This document shows positions 1 to 8,706 of a stretch of DNA of 36,126 nucleotides, piece after piece; the stretch's first letter is position 1; the number at the start of each line of letters is the position of its first letter. Origin of the DNA: Candidatus Hydrogenedentes bacterium ADurb.Bin170 (GTDB lineage: Bacteria; Hydrogenedentota; Hydrogenedentia; Hydrogenedentales; CAITNO01). The DNA is taken from the NCBI GenBank assembly GCA_002070275.1, contig MWCY01000029.1, positions 1 to 36,126 on the forward strand. Reading direction: 5' to 3'. Both the position numbers and the translations under genes were made by a program. The notes under the pieces were generated by a model that was not told the origin of the DNA, searched no databases, and saw nothing but the letters and a program-made list of their open reading frames with translations.

Positions 1-81
1 GAAAAACCTTAAACTACCGAACGCCTGCCGAAGTCTTATTCAATTCAATAATTGCATTTCAGCCTTGAATCCGCCCACCAT

Positions 82-111
82 TTGCATATTGAACCGTATT
101 TGTAGTAGAAT
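82..111 (+). promoter_or_regulatory. Candidate sigma70 promoter for ppdK
   Basis: A TTGCAT box at 82-87 and a TAGAAT box at 106-111 are separated by 18 bases. They lie about 140 bases upstream of the chosen ppdK start. The same -35 hexamer and spacing occur before cysK. No operator was recognised in the rest of the 248-base leader, and the match is imperfect, so this is a moderate guess. Confidence 0.35.
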
Positions 112-248
112 GCTGACGGTGTTTACCGCATTCGCGGCGCAACTCGCTGGACCTTCTAAGCTATCCCCGTTTTCCGCAGTTCTTGTACATGCGCTACAAA
201 AGCACCACAAGGGGATCTCGTGTAACAACCCAAGGAGAGTCTACTGTT

Positions 249-3017
249 ATGGCAAAAAAGAGTGTGTATTTCTTTGGCGGTGGCAAAGCCGAAGGCACAG
301 GCGAAATGAAAAACCTGCTTGGTGGAAAAGGTGCCAATCTATGCGAAATGGCGAGCATGGGGATTCCCGTTCCCGCCGGCTTCACCATTACCACCGAAGT
401 TTGCACCGAATATTATGAAAACAAAGGCAAACTTCCGCAGAACGTTTATGATGAGACCGAGAAAGCACTGGAAAAAGTCGAAAAAGTAATGAAGAAAAAA
501 TTCGACGACCCCGACAACCCGCTGCTTCTCGCTGTACGTTCCGGTGCCCGCATGTCCATGCCCGGCATGATGGATACCGTACTCAACATCGGTCTGAGCA
601 AAAATACGCTTCCCGGCCTGATTAAGAAGAGTGGCGATCCTCGTTTTGTGTATGACTCCTACCGTCGTCTGATCATGATGTACGCCGACGTCGTAATGGA
701 AAAAGCCGCCGGTATTGAACCTGCCGATGGTGCAGGCGTCCGTCATCTGATGGAAGAAGCCATGGATGCCATGAAGGAAGCCAAAGGCGTAACAGAAGAC
801 ACCGATCTTGATGCAGAAGACCTTAAAAATCTTTGCGAAGAATACAAAGTCATTGTCAAAAAGTGTTTTGGCAAAAACTTCCCCGACAATCCCAAAGATC
901 AGCTTTGGGGCGGCATTAAGGCCGTATTCCAGTCCTGGAACGGCAAGCGTGCCATCGCCTACCGCCGGATTGAAGGCATCCCTGATAATTGGGGTACAGC
1001 CGTAAACGTACAGGCAATGGTCTTCGGTAATCTGGGTGACAGTTCTGCCACCGGCGTCGCTTTTACACGTAACCCTGCCACCGGCGAAAACAAATTCTTC
1101 GGTGAATGGCTGGTCAACGCACAGGGTGAAGACGTGGTCGCCGGCACGCGTACCCCTTCGCCGCTGAATGATGCCACCAAAACCGACGCCAACAGACACA
1201 TGAAATCGCTGCAGAAAGAGTGGCCTGCCCTTTACAAACAGCTCGCCGACATCCGCGATCTGCTCGAAGAGCATTACACGGATATGCAGGACGTTGAATT
1301 CACTATTGAAGACGGCACTCTTTACATGCTGCAGACCCGTACCGGCAAACGTACCGGCGGTGCAGCGGTTCGCATGGCAGTTGAAATGTGTGAATCCGGG
1401 CTGATTACTGAAGACACTGCTGTCATGCGTGTAAAACCTGAACAGCTTGATGAACTTCTTCACCCCATGCTTGATCCTCAGGCGGAGAAAAAAGAGAAGT
1501 ACATCGCCAAAGCCCTTCCCGCCGGTCCCGGTGGCGGCGTTGGCCGTGTAGTCTTTACCAGTGAAGACGCTAAAGAATGGGCGGCAAAAGGCGAAAAAGT
1601 CATTCTTGTCCGCAATGAAACTTCCCCTGAAGATGTGGAAGGCATGCGTTCCTCCGTTGCCATCCTTACCTCCATGGGCGGCATGACCTCCCACGCAGCA
1701 CTGGTGGCGCGTGGCTGGGGTAAATGCTGCATCGTCGGATGCGCCGCCGTTACCATTAATGCCCGCGAAAAGAAATTCACTGTTGGCAATATTACAGTGA
1801 AAGAAGGCGACTGGATCAGCATGAACGGTACTGCCGGAACAGTTTATCTGGGGCAGATTCCTGTCCTTCCGGCGCAGCCTGAAAAGAACAAATGGTACAG
1901 CAAGCTGATGAAATGGGCAGATGCCCGCCGTCAGATCGGCGTTCGTGCCAATGCTGAAAGCCAGGAAGATGCGGCTGCGGCGCTGCGCTTCGGTGCTGAA
2001 GGCATCGGACTTGCCCGCACTGAACATATGTTCTTCGACGCCGACCGTATCATCTACGTCCGTGAAATGATTTTGGCGGACAACGAAGCAGACCGACGCA
2101 AAGCCGTCATGAAGCTTTTGGACTATCAGACCCAGGACTTTGTCGAAATCTTCACAGCCATGAAGGGCAAGCCCGTTACCGTTCGTCTGCTTGACCCGCC
2201 GCTGCATGAATTTGTCGGCAGTCTGCTTGAGCCGGGTGCGAAAAAAGAACTGGAAGCCCTGGCCAACCATGCCGGTCTGAAGCCTGCCCAGGTAGTTGAA
2301 CGAATCAATGCGCTCCATGAATTCAATCCCATGCTCGGCCATCGTGGCTGCCGTCTCGGCATTGCTTATCCCGAAATTACCGAAATGCAGGCGCGCGCCA
2401 TTATCACCGCTGCTGCCCGTCTCACCAAGAAGAAAATTCATGTTCTCCCGGAAATCATGATTCCCCTCATCGGTACCCGCGAAGAACTTGCAAACCAGCG
2501 CGCCATCGTCGAAGCGGTCGCCGCTGATGTTCAGAAAGAGACGAAAACGAAAGTCAATTATCTCATCGGTACCATGATCGAAGTGCCCCGTGCCACGCTC
2601 ATCGCCGATAAGATTGCCGAATCGGCAGACTTCTTCAGCTTCGGCACCAACGATCTGACCCAGATGACCTTCGGTTATTCGCGCGATGATATCGGCACTT
2701 TCCTGCCCATCTATCTGGAAAAACGAATTCTGGATGATGATCCCTTTGCAGCCCTGGATCAGGAAGGCGTGGGACAATTGGTTGATATGGCTGTACAGAA
2801 AGGCCGTTCCACACGCCCCGATCTGAAATGCGGTATCTGCGGCGAGCACGGCGGAGAACCTTCTTCCGTGAAATTCTGTCACCGGGTCGGTCTGAATTAC
2901 GTCAGCTGCAGCCCCTACCGTCTGCCTATCGCACGACTTGCCGCTGCTCAGGCCGCCATTGAAACACCGCGCGCCTGCAGCAAGCCTAACGCCAAGAAGT
3001 GCTGCAAGAAAAAATAA
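249..3017 (+). CDS. ppdK: Pyruvate, phosphate dikinase
   Basis: This cytoplasmic enzyme interconverts pyruvate, ATP and phosphate with phosphoenolpyruvate, AMP and pyrophosphate. The 922-residue product has the full family layout: an N-terminal ATP-grasp nucleotide-binding domain, a central swivelling phosphohistidine domain and a C-terminal PEP/pyruvate barrel. The phosphohistidine motif GGMTSHAALVARG is present, with the His near residue 482. The barrel motif CGICGEHGG carries the catalytic Cys near residue 864. I chose the ATG at 249 because AAGGAGAG stands about 8 bases before it and the protein then begins MAKKSVYFFGGG, as in the family. An in-frame ATG at 183 would add 22 unlike residues. 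The protein ends in an unusual Cys- and Lys-rich tail after the barrel. The gene stands alone and ends at a strong terminator. Confidence 0.97.
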   Translation: MAKKSVYFFGGGKAEGTGEMKNLLGGKGANLCEMASMGIPVPAGFTITTEVCTEYYENKGKLPQNVYDETEKALEKVEKVMKKKFDDPDNPLLLAVRSGARMSMPGMMDTVLNIGLSKNTLPGLIKKSGDPRFVYDSYRRLIMMYADVVMEKAAGIEPADGAGVRHLMEEAMDAMKEAKGVTEDTDLDAEDLKNLCEEYKVIVKKCFGKNFPDNPKDQLWGGIKAVFQSWNGKRAIAYRRIEGIPDNWGTAVNVQAMVFGNLGDSSATGVAFTRNPATGENKFFGEWLVNAQGEDVVAGTRTPSPLNDATKTDANRHMKSLQKEWPALYKQLADIRDLLEEHYTDMQDVEFTIEDGTLYMLQTRTGKRTGGAAVRMAVEMCESGLITEDTAVMRVKPEQLDELLHPMLDPQAEKKEKYIAKALPAGPGGGVGRVVFTSEDAKEWAAKGEKVILVRNETSPEDVEGMRSSVAILTSMGGMTSHAALVARGWGKCCIVGCAAVTINAREKKFTVGNITVKEGDWISMNGTAGTVYLGQIPVLPAQPEKNKWYSKLMKWADARRQIGVRANAESQEDAAAALRFGAEGIGLARTEHMFFDADRIIYVREMILADNEADRRKAVMKLLDYQTQDFVEIFTAMKGKPVTVRLLDPPLHEFVGSLLEPGAKKELEALANHAGLKPAQVVERINALHEFNPMLGHRGCRLGIAYPEITEMQARAIITAAARLTKKKIHVLPEIMIPLIGTREELANQRAIVEAVAADVQKETKTKVNYLIGTMIEVPRATLIADKIAESADFFSFGTNDLTQMTFGYSRDDIGTFLPIYLEKRILDDDPFAALDQEGVGQLVDMAVQKGRSTRPDLKCGICGEHGGEPSSVKFCHRVGLNYVSCSPYRLPIARLAAAQAAIETPRACSKPNAKKCCKKK

Positions 3018-3039
3018 TCACCACTCTATAGTTCCCCTC

Positions 3040-3076
3040 GCCTCTGCCGGCCTCTTCCGGCAGAGGCTTTTCTTTT
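3040..3076 (+). terminator. Intrinsic terminator of ppdK
   Basis: An 11-base-pair perfect stem (3040-3050 with 3057-3067, GCCTCTGCCGG paired to its complement) has a six-base loop and is followed by TTTTCTTTT. It lies 23 bases after the ppdK stop. The opposite strand shows the same stem without a T tract, so it would stop the converging operon less well. Confidence 0.9.
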
Positions 3077-3131
3077 AGAAAACGGAATTCTGCTGCGGGC
3101 AGGATGGAAAAGGGAAAAAGGACGGGGAGAA

Positions 3132-3509
3132 TCAGCGGCGACGACGGGGGCCGCGCCGGGACTGACCCGGGCGTTTTCTCCTCGATGGATTGCGGCGCGG
3201 AAGGTCTTCCGGATCAGCCGGACCGGAAACCGGCTCCGGTGCCCAATGTTCACGGTTCGCACTCACACGCTCGTCCTGCGCTTCTTTGGACTTGTTATAA
3301 CTGCCGCATCGGGGACACCGGGAAATTGTCACCGCTTCCTGATCCAGATACAGGAAACTGCAGAAAACACAACGCCACATGAACTGTTTTTCCAGAACCG
3401 TATAAACGCCCGTAGCACGTAGTTCACCCAGAAGTGACAGGAGGGCAAACCCGACTATAATTACGGTGCCGTAAACAAGCAGTGCTGTTCCCAACGTAAT
3501 TTGTATCAT
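3132..3509 (-). CDS. Small membrane protein with zinc ribbon and Arg-rich tail
   Basis: I do not recognise a named family. The 125-residue product begins with one hydrophobic segment (about residues 5-27). It then has two CxxC pairs, CVFC and CPRC, about 17 residues apart, which is a likely zinc ribbon. The last 25 or so residues are rich in Arg and Pro (RRNPSRRKRPGQSRRGPRRR). The predicted form is a membrane-anchored domain with a basic tail facing the cytoplasm. Its start overlaps the stop of the TonB-like gene by four bases (ATGA), so it is the last gene of the argC-to-tonB operon and probably translationally coupled. Its function is unknown. The coupling suggests a role linked to the ExbBD/TonB complex, but this is inference. 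Confidence 0.75.
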   Translation of the reverse strand: MIQITLGTALLVYGTVIIVGFALLSLLGELRATGVYTVLEKQFMWRCVFCSFLYLDQEAVTISRCPRCGSYNKSKEAQDERVSANREHWAPEPVSGPADPEDLPRRNPSRRKRPGQSRRGPRRRR

Positions 3510-4408
3510 GGCGCCTGCTCCGACGCTTTAATGAACAGCACGCCGGACTGGTCTTTCAGGCTGCGGTTTTCTCCTTCACCGGAGCCTGACATCCCCAATT
3601 CGGGCAACGGGGAAAAACGGTATTGGAGCAGCGTCATCTGGATATCGTCAACCACCGCCGCATCCTCCACTTCAGGACTCCATACGTTCACAACTCTGCC
3701 CCCGGGATCAACCTGAAACACAATTTCCAGTTGACGGCTTTTCAGTGCAGTCGATACATTCCACAGGGCTTTCATGGGCGGTGAAAACAGCAGGGCACGA
3801 TCAGCGGGCGGCCCCGTCCATTCAATATAGGCTTCGAAACCTTCGGCGGGTCTGAAGTAAAGCCGCTGTGCCTCTTTCGGCTGCTTTTCCCGTGGCACAG
3901 CCCCTTCTTCAGAAAGGGCAAGGTCCCGAAGAGATCGACTCATGCGCTGCAGCTCAGAACTGAAACGCGCCCAGCTGTCCGTATAAACAGGCTGCGTCGG
4001 GCGCTCCGCTAATTCTGCCAGGGGCGCGGCCGTATCGTAACGTACCCGGAGGCGTTCCATTTCAGCAAATTCGACAACAGGCAAGGCAATCAGCGGGAGC
4101 TGGCCATAGTCATTTCTCCCGCTCAAACTCAGGGCATCAGAAGAAGCGGCCGCCGGAGCGGCAGCCCGGGGGACTTCCGGAACAGACACAATCTGCACCT
4201 GGTAGAAACGGATATCGTCCCGCGGATAACGCACACCGATTTCGAAAAAAGTAATCATGGAAAGGTGAAAAAGGAGAGAAAAGCCTGCTGCCCAAAAGAG
4301 CCGCTTCCGGTTTTTTCGCTGCAGCCGCCGCCGATATGCGATAGGATCCGGATATACTGCTTTTTCGGCTGTCATGGCAAAAGCCCTGTCCCGGCGGTGC
4401 CGGGTCAT
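3506..4408 (-). CDS. TonB-like energy transducer
   Basis: The 300-residue product is predicted to carry proton-motive-force energy from ExbB/ExbD to outer-membrane receptors or to an envelope complex. A basic N-terminus leads into one membrane segment at about residues 38-57. That segment contains Ser44-x3-His48, the Ser/His pattern of TonB membrane anchors. The C-terminal 90 residues contain a TonB-C-like stretch (EIVFQVDPGGRVVNVWSP, then LLQYRFSPLP). The long middle part is not the Pro/Glu/Lys-rich spacer of classical TonB. The start overlaps the exbD stop by four bases (ATGA), which favours this Met over Met12. It could instead be a TolA-like or gliding-type transducer, so no symbol is given. 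It sits directly after exbB and exbD. Confidence 0.75.
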   Translation of the reverse strand: MTRHRRDRAFAMTAEKAVYPDPIAYRRRLQRKNRKRLFWAAGFSLLFHLSMITFFEIGVRYPRDDIRFYQVQIVSVPEVPRAAAPAAASSDALSLSGRNDYGQLPLIALPVVEFAEMERLRVRYDTAAPLAELAERPTQPVYTDSWARFSSELQRMSRSLRDLALSEEGAVPREKQPKEAQRLYFRPAEGFEAYIEWTGPPADRALLFSPPMKALWNVSTALKSRQLEIVFQVDPGGRVVNVWSPEVEDAAVVDDIQMTLLQYRFSPLPELGMSGSGEGENRSLKDQSGVLFIKASEQAP

Positions 4409-4845
4409 CTTTCAGACGTTGGCGAAGTGGCGGCAATCCCGTAGTTTTTTATGCCCACACTATTGGCAAAACCAAGCACCTTGACCAGACGTTCTGTGGG
4501 CACCCGTGCATCAGGACGGATGAGCACCAGCGCTTCAGGATCCCGTTCGCGCAGCTCTACCAGAGACCGCGTCAATTGTGTCCAATTGGTAATGGAGATA
4601 TCGTTAACAAAAATTTCGCCGCCATCCTCGGGTCCGCCGGCACCATAAACAAGGGTAATGGACATTTCTTTGCTTTCGAGCTGATCCGCCCCTTCCGCCT
4701 CAGGCAGCTCAATGGGCACCGAAGACTGCACCACAAAAGTGGAAGAAACCATAAAAAAGATCAGGAGCTGAAAGACCACGTCAATAAGCGGGGTCATGTC
4801 CAGCGAAGCGAGCACTTTTCTGCGGTTATCTCTTTTGAATTTCAT
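4405..4845 (-). CDS. exbD: ExbD/TolR-family biopolymer transport protein
   Basis: ExbD, with ExbB, forms an inner-membrane proton channel that energises TonB or Tol systems. The 146-residue product has the typical short basic N-terminus and one membrane helix (about residues 19-40). That helix contains the essential proton-carrying Asp at residue 22 in the signature DMTPLIDVVFQLLIFF. A periplasmic domain follows and ends in VLIRPDARVPTERLVKVLG, a typical ExbD/TolR ending. It starts two bases after exbB and overlaps the TonB-like gene by four bases. ExbD and TolR cannot be told apart from sequence alone. The adjacent TonB-like gene and the absence of tolB or pal favour ExbD. Confidence 0.9.
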   Translation of the reverse strand: MKFKRDNRRKVLASLDMTPLIDVVFQLLIFFMVSSTFVVQSSVPIELPEAEGADQLESKEMSITLVYGAGGPEDGGEIFVNDISITNWTQLTRSLVELRERDPEALVLIRPDARVPTERLVKVLGFANSVGIKNYGIAATSPTSER

Positions 4846-4847
4846 GC

Positions 4848-5489
4848 TTATATCTCTCGATCACCGTGGTGCTGCGTCAGCAGCTCGATCAGTTCAGAAG
4901 AGCTGAGCTCCATTTCGAGAACCATGTTGTCCACCCGTGTAATGAAATAGTTGTGAACAACAAGAATAGGAATGGCAACTGTGAGCCCGGCCGCCGTCGT
5001 GATCAGCGCATTGCCTATACCTTCCGCCAGATCGCTGGGGTTCACCTGACCGCGCTTGTTCTGGATCTGGCTGAAGGCTTTAATCATACCCTGAACCGTG
5101 CCGAGGAGTCCCAAAAGCGGTGCGATGGTTGAACAGGTTGCCAGTGCAGAAAGATGGCGCTCCAGGCGCGGAATTTCAAAGCGGCCCGCCTCTTCGATGG
5201 CTTCGCGAATATCGTCTTTACTGCGGTCATGCTTAAGAATACCCGCTTTTAAGATGCGTGCCACCGGCGCCTCGGTCTCATCGCAGATCTCAATGGCTTC
5301 CCTGATTCTGTTCTGGCGCAGCACCTGCCGCATAACATCCATAAATTCACGGGTGTCGATATCGGCACGGCGCAGCACAAAAAAACGCTCTATCACTATG
5401 GCAAGGCCGATGACAGAGCACATCATGATGGGCCACATGAGAATGCCGCCCTGAATAATGATATTTACAAAATAGCTTTCTGTATCCAT
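4848..5489 (-). CDS. exbB: ExbB/TolQ-family proton channel protein
   Basis: This is the inner-membrane channel subunit that partners ExbD. The 213-residue product has three hydrophobic segments at about residues 10-34, 112-137 and 160-185. They are separated by a charged cytoplasmic loop, as in the MotA/TolQ/ExbB family. The conserved second and third helices are clear: APLLGLLGTVQGMIKAF and IGNALITTAAGLTVAIPILV. The start lies six bases after the argB stop, which places the transport genes on the arginine transcript. TolQ is the alternative name, and the TonB-like neighbour favours ExbB. Confidence 0.92.
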   Translation of the reverse strand: MDTESYFVNIIIQGGILMWPIMMCSVIGLAIVIERFFVLRRADIDTREFMDVMRQVLRQNRIREAIEICDETEAPVARILKAGILKHDRSKDDIREAIEEAGRFEIPRLERHLSALATCSTIAPLLGLLGTVQGMIKAFSQIQNKRGQVNPSDLAEGIGNALITTAAGLTVAIPILVVHNYFITRVDNMVLEMELSSSELIELLTQHHGDREI

Positions 5490-5495
5490 CTGCTC

Positions 5496-6389
5496 TCAGT
5501 TTCCTTCCTGCACGACCGCCGTATCGCGGGTGACCAGAGATCCCATTCCTTTATCCGTAAAGATTTCAAGCAGCATGCTGTGAGGAACACGGCCATCAAT
5601 AATATGGGTGCGCCGTACACCGTGGTTCAGCGCTTTGATGCATGCCTCCACTTTCGGAACCATGCCACCGGCTATAATACCCTGTTCTTTCAGCCGCTGG
5701 ACTTCGCTGATGTGAACCTGTTTTATCAACGTCTCCGGGTTCTTCACTTCCCGGAGCAGCCCCGGTGTATCGGTAAGAAAAACCAGTTTTTCCGCTTTGA
5801 CTGCAGCAGCGATATCGCCTGCCGCCGTATCGGCGTTAATATTCCAGGTGCCGCCATCCTCATCGGTTGCTATAGGTGCCACCACCGGGATCATTCCGCT
5901 TTCACACAACGCTGTCAGAACACGGGTATTGACACTGGTAATTTCACCCACCTGCCCCAGATCTTCGCCGCTTTCAGCCAGTTTCTTGCGTGCATAGAGC
6001 ATACGGCCGTCCTTACCGCAAAGCCCGACGGCCTCGCCGCCTGCACAGTTGATCAGATTTACAATATCTTTATTGACAGAACCCGCCAGCATCATCTCCA
6101 CCACTTCCATGGTGGCGCTGTCGGTCACACGTAGCCCCTGGGCAGTGAAATGCGACTGAATATCAAGCCGTTTCAGCATGCCGTTGATCGCCGGACCGCC
6201 GCCATGAACGATAATCGGGTTCATACCGACGTAACGCATCAGCACAACATCCTGAATGGTACTGGCGCGAAGTGCCGGATCAAGCATAGCCGCACCGCCG
6301 TATTTGATGAGGACTGTTTTCCCGAAAAACTGACGGATATAAGGCAATGCCTCTATGAGCACTTCTGCTTTTTTAATCAGCTCCTGCAT
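5496..6389 (-). CDS. argB: Acetylglutamate kinase
   Basis: ArgB phosphorylates N-acetylglutamate with ATP, the second step of arginine synthesis. The 297-residue product has the amino-acid kinase fold. Visible motifs are the N-terminal KTVLIKYGGAAM, the substrate loop VHGGGPAINGML, NINADTAAGDIAAA with FLTDTPGLL for nucleotide binding, and the C-terminal GGMVPKVEACIKAL. The length matches the arginine-sensitive hexameric type, which has an extra N-terminal helix, here MQELIKKAEVLIEALPYI. Feedback inhibition by arginine is therefore likely but inferred. An AAAGGA sequence lies seven bases before the ATG. The gene follows argJ by 15 bases and precedes exbB by six. Confidence 0.96.
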   Translation of the reverse strand: MQELIKKAEVLIEALPYIRQFFGKTVLIKYGGAAMLDPALRASTIQDVVLMRYVGMNPIIVHGGGPAINGMLKRLDIQSHFTAQGLRVTDSATMEVVEMMLAGSVNKDIVNLINCAGGEAVGLCGKDGRMLYARKKLAESGEDLGQVGEITSVNTRVLTALCESGMIPVVAPIATDEDGGTWNINADTAAGDIAAAVKAEKLVFLTDTPGLLREVKNPETLIKQVHISEVQRLKEQGIIAGGMVPKVEACIKALNHGVRRTHIIDGRVPHSMLLEIFTDKGMGSLVTRDTAVVQEGN

Positions 6390-6404
6390 AGTTGGATCCT
6401 TTGC

Positions 6405-7613
6405 TCAGGTGCGATAATCTGCATTGATTTTTACATAATCGATACTCAGGTCAGATGTCCAGTATTCCCCGGAAGCGGTGCCTTCCTGAAGGCACAACCG
6501 CACTGTAATTTCAGGCGACGCCATCAGAGGCTGCACTTCGCTGTCCTTTTCAGGAAGGGGCCGGCCATTGCTGAAAACATGGACGCCCTGAATATATAAA
6601 TCTGTACGGGATGGATCAAATACCACACCGGAATAACCGGCTGCGCACACAATACGCCCCCAGTTGGCATCGCTGCCGTAAAAGGCTGTTTTGCACAGCT
6701 GGGATTTGGCGATGGTGGCTGCCATCTGCCGTGCGGAAGCAGTGTCTTTTGCTCCTTCCACGGCAATTGTCACGAACTTCGTCGCTCCTTCTCCATCCAG
6801 CACCAGTTCACGGGCAAGATCGGCGCAGAGCCGCTGAAGCGCTTCCGCAAAAAGACGGCTGTCAGCCGTGCCTTCCTTCAACAGCGGGGTGCCTGAAGCG
6901 CCGTTTGCCATAATCAGAAGCGTGTCATTGGTGCTCATATCATTGTCAACACAAATGCAATTGAACGAAACATCCGCCGCTTCCTTCAATAGACGCCGAA
7001 GCAGAGGCGGGTCAAGAGCGGCATCTGTCGTCAGAAAAGCAAGCATGGTCGCCAGGTTGGGCGCAATCATGCCCGCACCTTTTGCTATACCGCCCAGGCG
7101 AACCGTTCCGCCGGAGAGCGCTATTTCCAGTGCCATCTCCTTCGGGCGTGTATCTGTCGTCATGATCGCCCGGGCAGCGGCGGCGCTTCCTTCGGAAGAA
7201 AGCGATGCGGCACACTGATTGATGCCCCCGCTGAGCCGGTCAAGAGGCAGAGGAACACCGATTACACCGGTGCTGCTGACACAGATTTCATCGGCGGGAA
7301 TATCCAGCAGAGCACCCGCACAGGCAGCCATGGAAAGCACATCCTCATAGCCCGACTCACCGGTACAGGCGTTGGCATTGCCGCTGTTGGCCAGAAAAGC
7401 GCGGGCACGCCCCCGGGCACATATCTCACGGCAGTACCGCACCGGGGCGGCAAAAACACGATTGGTCGTAAAAACACCGGCTACCGACGCCGGTCTGTCA
7501 CTGACAATCAGGGCACAATCCAGACGGGTGGTGTTGGCTTTTTTCACACCGGCTGCCGCCGCTCCCGCCCTGAATCCCGCAGGAGCGCATAAACCTCCCG
7601 ATATTTTCTTCAT
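6405..7613 (-). CDS. argJ: Bifunctional glutamate N-acetyltransferase/amino-acid acetyltransferase
   Basis: ArgJ moves the acetyl group from N-acetylornithine to glutamate. Bifunctional forms can also use acetyl-CoA, which would explain why no argA is needed nearby. The 402-residue product contains the self-cleavage site APNLATML. The Thr at about residue 189 becomes the N-terminal nucleophile of the beta chain. It also has FLANSGNANACTG and the synthase motif CVDNDMSTNDT. I chose the ATG at 7613 because it overlaps the argC stop as ATGA and gives the usual MKKISGGLCAPAGF start. An upstream in-frame ATG at 7631 would add six residues inside argC. Whether it is mono- or bifunctional cannot be decided from sequence by eye. 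Confidence 0.95.
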   Translation of the reverse strand: MKKISGGLCAPAGFRAGAAAAGVKKANTTRLDCALIVSDRPASVAGVFTTNRVFAAPVRYCREICARGRARAFLANSGNANACTGESGYEDVLSMAACAGALLDIPADEICVSSTGVIGVPLPLDRLSGGINQCAASLSSEGSAAAARAIMTTDTRPKEMALEIALSGGTVRLGGIAKGAGMIAPNLATMLAFLTTDAALDPPLLRRLLKEAADVSFNCICVDNDMSTNDTLLIMANGASGTPLLKEGTADSRLFAEALQRLCADLARELVLDGEGATKFVTIAVEGAKDTASARQMAATIAKSQLCKTAFYGSDANWGRIVCAAGYSGVVFDPSRTDLYIQGVHVFSNGRPLPEKDSEVQPLMASPEITVRLCLQEGTASGEYWTSDLSIDYVKINADYRT

Positions 7614-8623
7614 GGTGCCATCCCCGCCCACTTCAGTCCGGTGTTTTCCTCAAGACCGAAGCGGATGTTCATGCACTGAACCGCCATGCCTGCCGTGCCG
7701 CCCATAAGATTATCTATTGCGCTGACCATAACGATATTGCCGGTTCTCTCATCGCAAACCCAACCGAAGTCGCAGAAATTCGAGGCGCGCACCTGGTTGA
7801 TGTCCGGTGTTTTTCCGGCACCGAGCACCCGGATAAAAGGCTCATCAGCATAGCAGGCATAATAAGGGGCCGGATCGAAAAGTGTTTCCGGGCGCAATGT
7901 GATGGTCGTCAGAATACCTCTGGTTAAAGGACCTACATGGGGGGTGAATTGAATTGTAAAGCGGTTCAGCAATTCCTGCTCCACCTCGGGAATGTGCTGG
8001 TGTACGCCAATTTTATATGCCTTGAGATTTTCATTCATCTCAGGGAAATGAAAGGCTTGAGACAGGGATTTACCGGCTCCGGAAATCCCGGAAATGCTGT
8101 CTATCACTATCGGAACTCCCGAAACAGGCGCATCGGTCAGGGGGCGCAGCGGCGTGAGCATGCTGACCGGATAACAGCCGGGAACCGCAATAATCTCCGC
8201 CTGTCGCAACGCATCACGGTACCAGGCAGGAAAGCCATAAACCGCTTTCTGCACCAGTTCAGGCGCTATGTGCTCTACACCGTAGTATTTCTGAAAAAGC
8301 GCCAGATCCTGCAACCGAAAATCAGGCCCGATGTCTATCACGCATACACCTGCTTCGTGAAGAGCAGCCACAGGTGCCATGCTCGCTTTGCCGGGGACAC
8401 CGACAAAAACAACGTCGCAGCGAGCCGCCAGCGAAGTGGCATCAAAGGTTTCAAATTCAAGGTCGATCAATTTTGCAAAGGCAGGCAGCTCATCCGCCAG
8501 TGCATCCCCGGAAACACTTGTAGAGGCAGCAGCTGTAACGGTCACCTGAGGATGCGCACATAAAAGCCGGAGCAGTTCGCGACCGCCATAGCCAGTAGCT
8601 CCTACTATACCCACTTTAATCAT
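7610..8623 (-). CDS. argC: N-acetyl-gamma-glutamyl-phosphate reductase
   Basis: ArgC reduces N-acetylglutamyl phosphate with NADPH to the semialdehyde, the third arginine step. The 337-residue product begins with the dinucleotide-binding loop GIVGATGYGGRELLRLL. The catalytic Cys is residue 150 in AVPGCYPVS, and the dimerisation region includes GISGAGKS. The order argC-argJ-argB matches the classical argCJB arrangement. It is the first gene of a seven-gene operon with a strong promoter 84-112 bases upstream. A GAGGA ribosome-binding site lies about eight bases before the ATG. I found no clear ArgR box, though one could be missed by eye. Confidence 0.96.
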   Translation of the reverse strand: MIKVGIVGATGYGGRELLRLLCAHPQVTVTAAASTSVSGDALADELPAFAKLIDLEFETFDATSLAARCDVVFVGVPGKASMAPVAALHEAGVCVIDIGPDFRLQDLALFQKYYGVEHIAPELVQKAVYGFPAWYRDALRQAEIIAVPGCYPVSMLTPLRPLTDAPVSGVPIVIDSISGISGAGKSLSQAFHFPEMNENLKAYKIGVHQHIPEVEQELLNRFTIQFTPHVGPLTRGILTTITLRPETLFDPAPYYACYADEPFIRVLGAGKTPDINQVRASNFCDFGWVCDERTGNIVMVSAIDNLMGGTAGMAVQCMNIRFGLEENTGLKWAGMAP

Positions 8624-8706
8624 GACTGGTTCCTCTTTTGTACCGATATTGGTAAACGGACATTTTGCTGTTCATTGAAGCGAATCCCCCACGCACCTCC
8701 GATCCA

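Noticed and set aside
339-2882. An 847-residue open frame antisense to ppdK
   Set aside because: It mirrors the codons of ppdK and has no recognisable domain. Long antisense frames are common opposite GC-rich third positions.
6405-7631. Longer argJ starting at 7631
   Set aside because: The ATG at 7613 overlaps the argC stop as ATGA and gives the usual family N-terminus.
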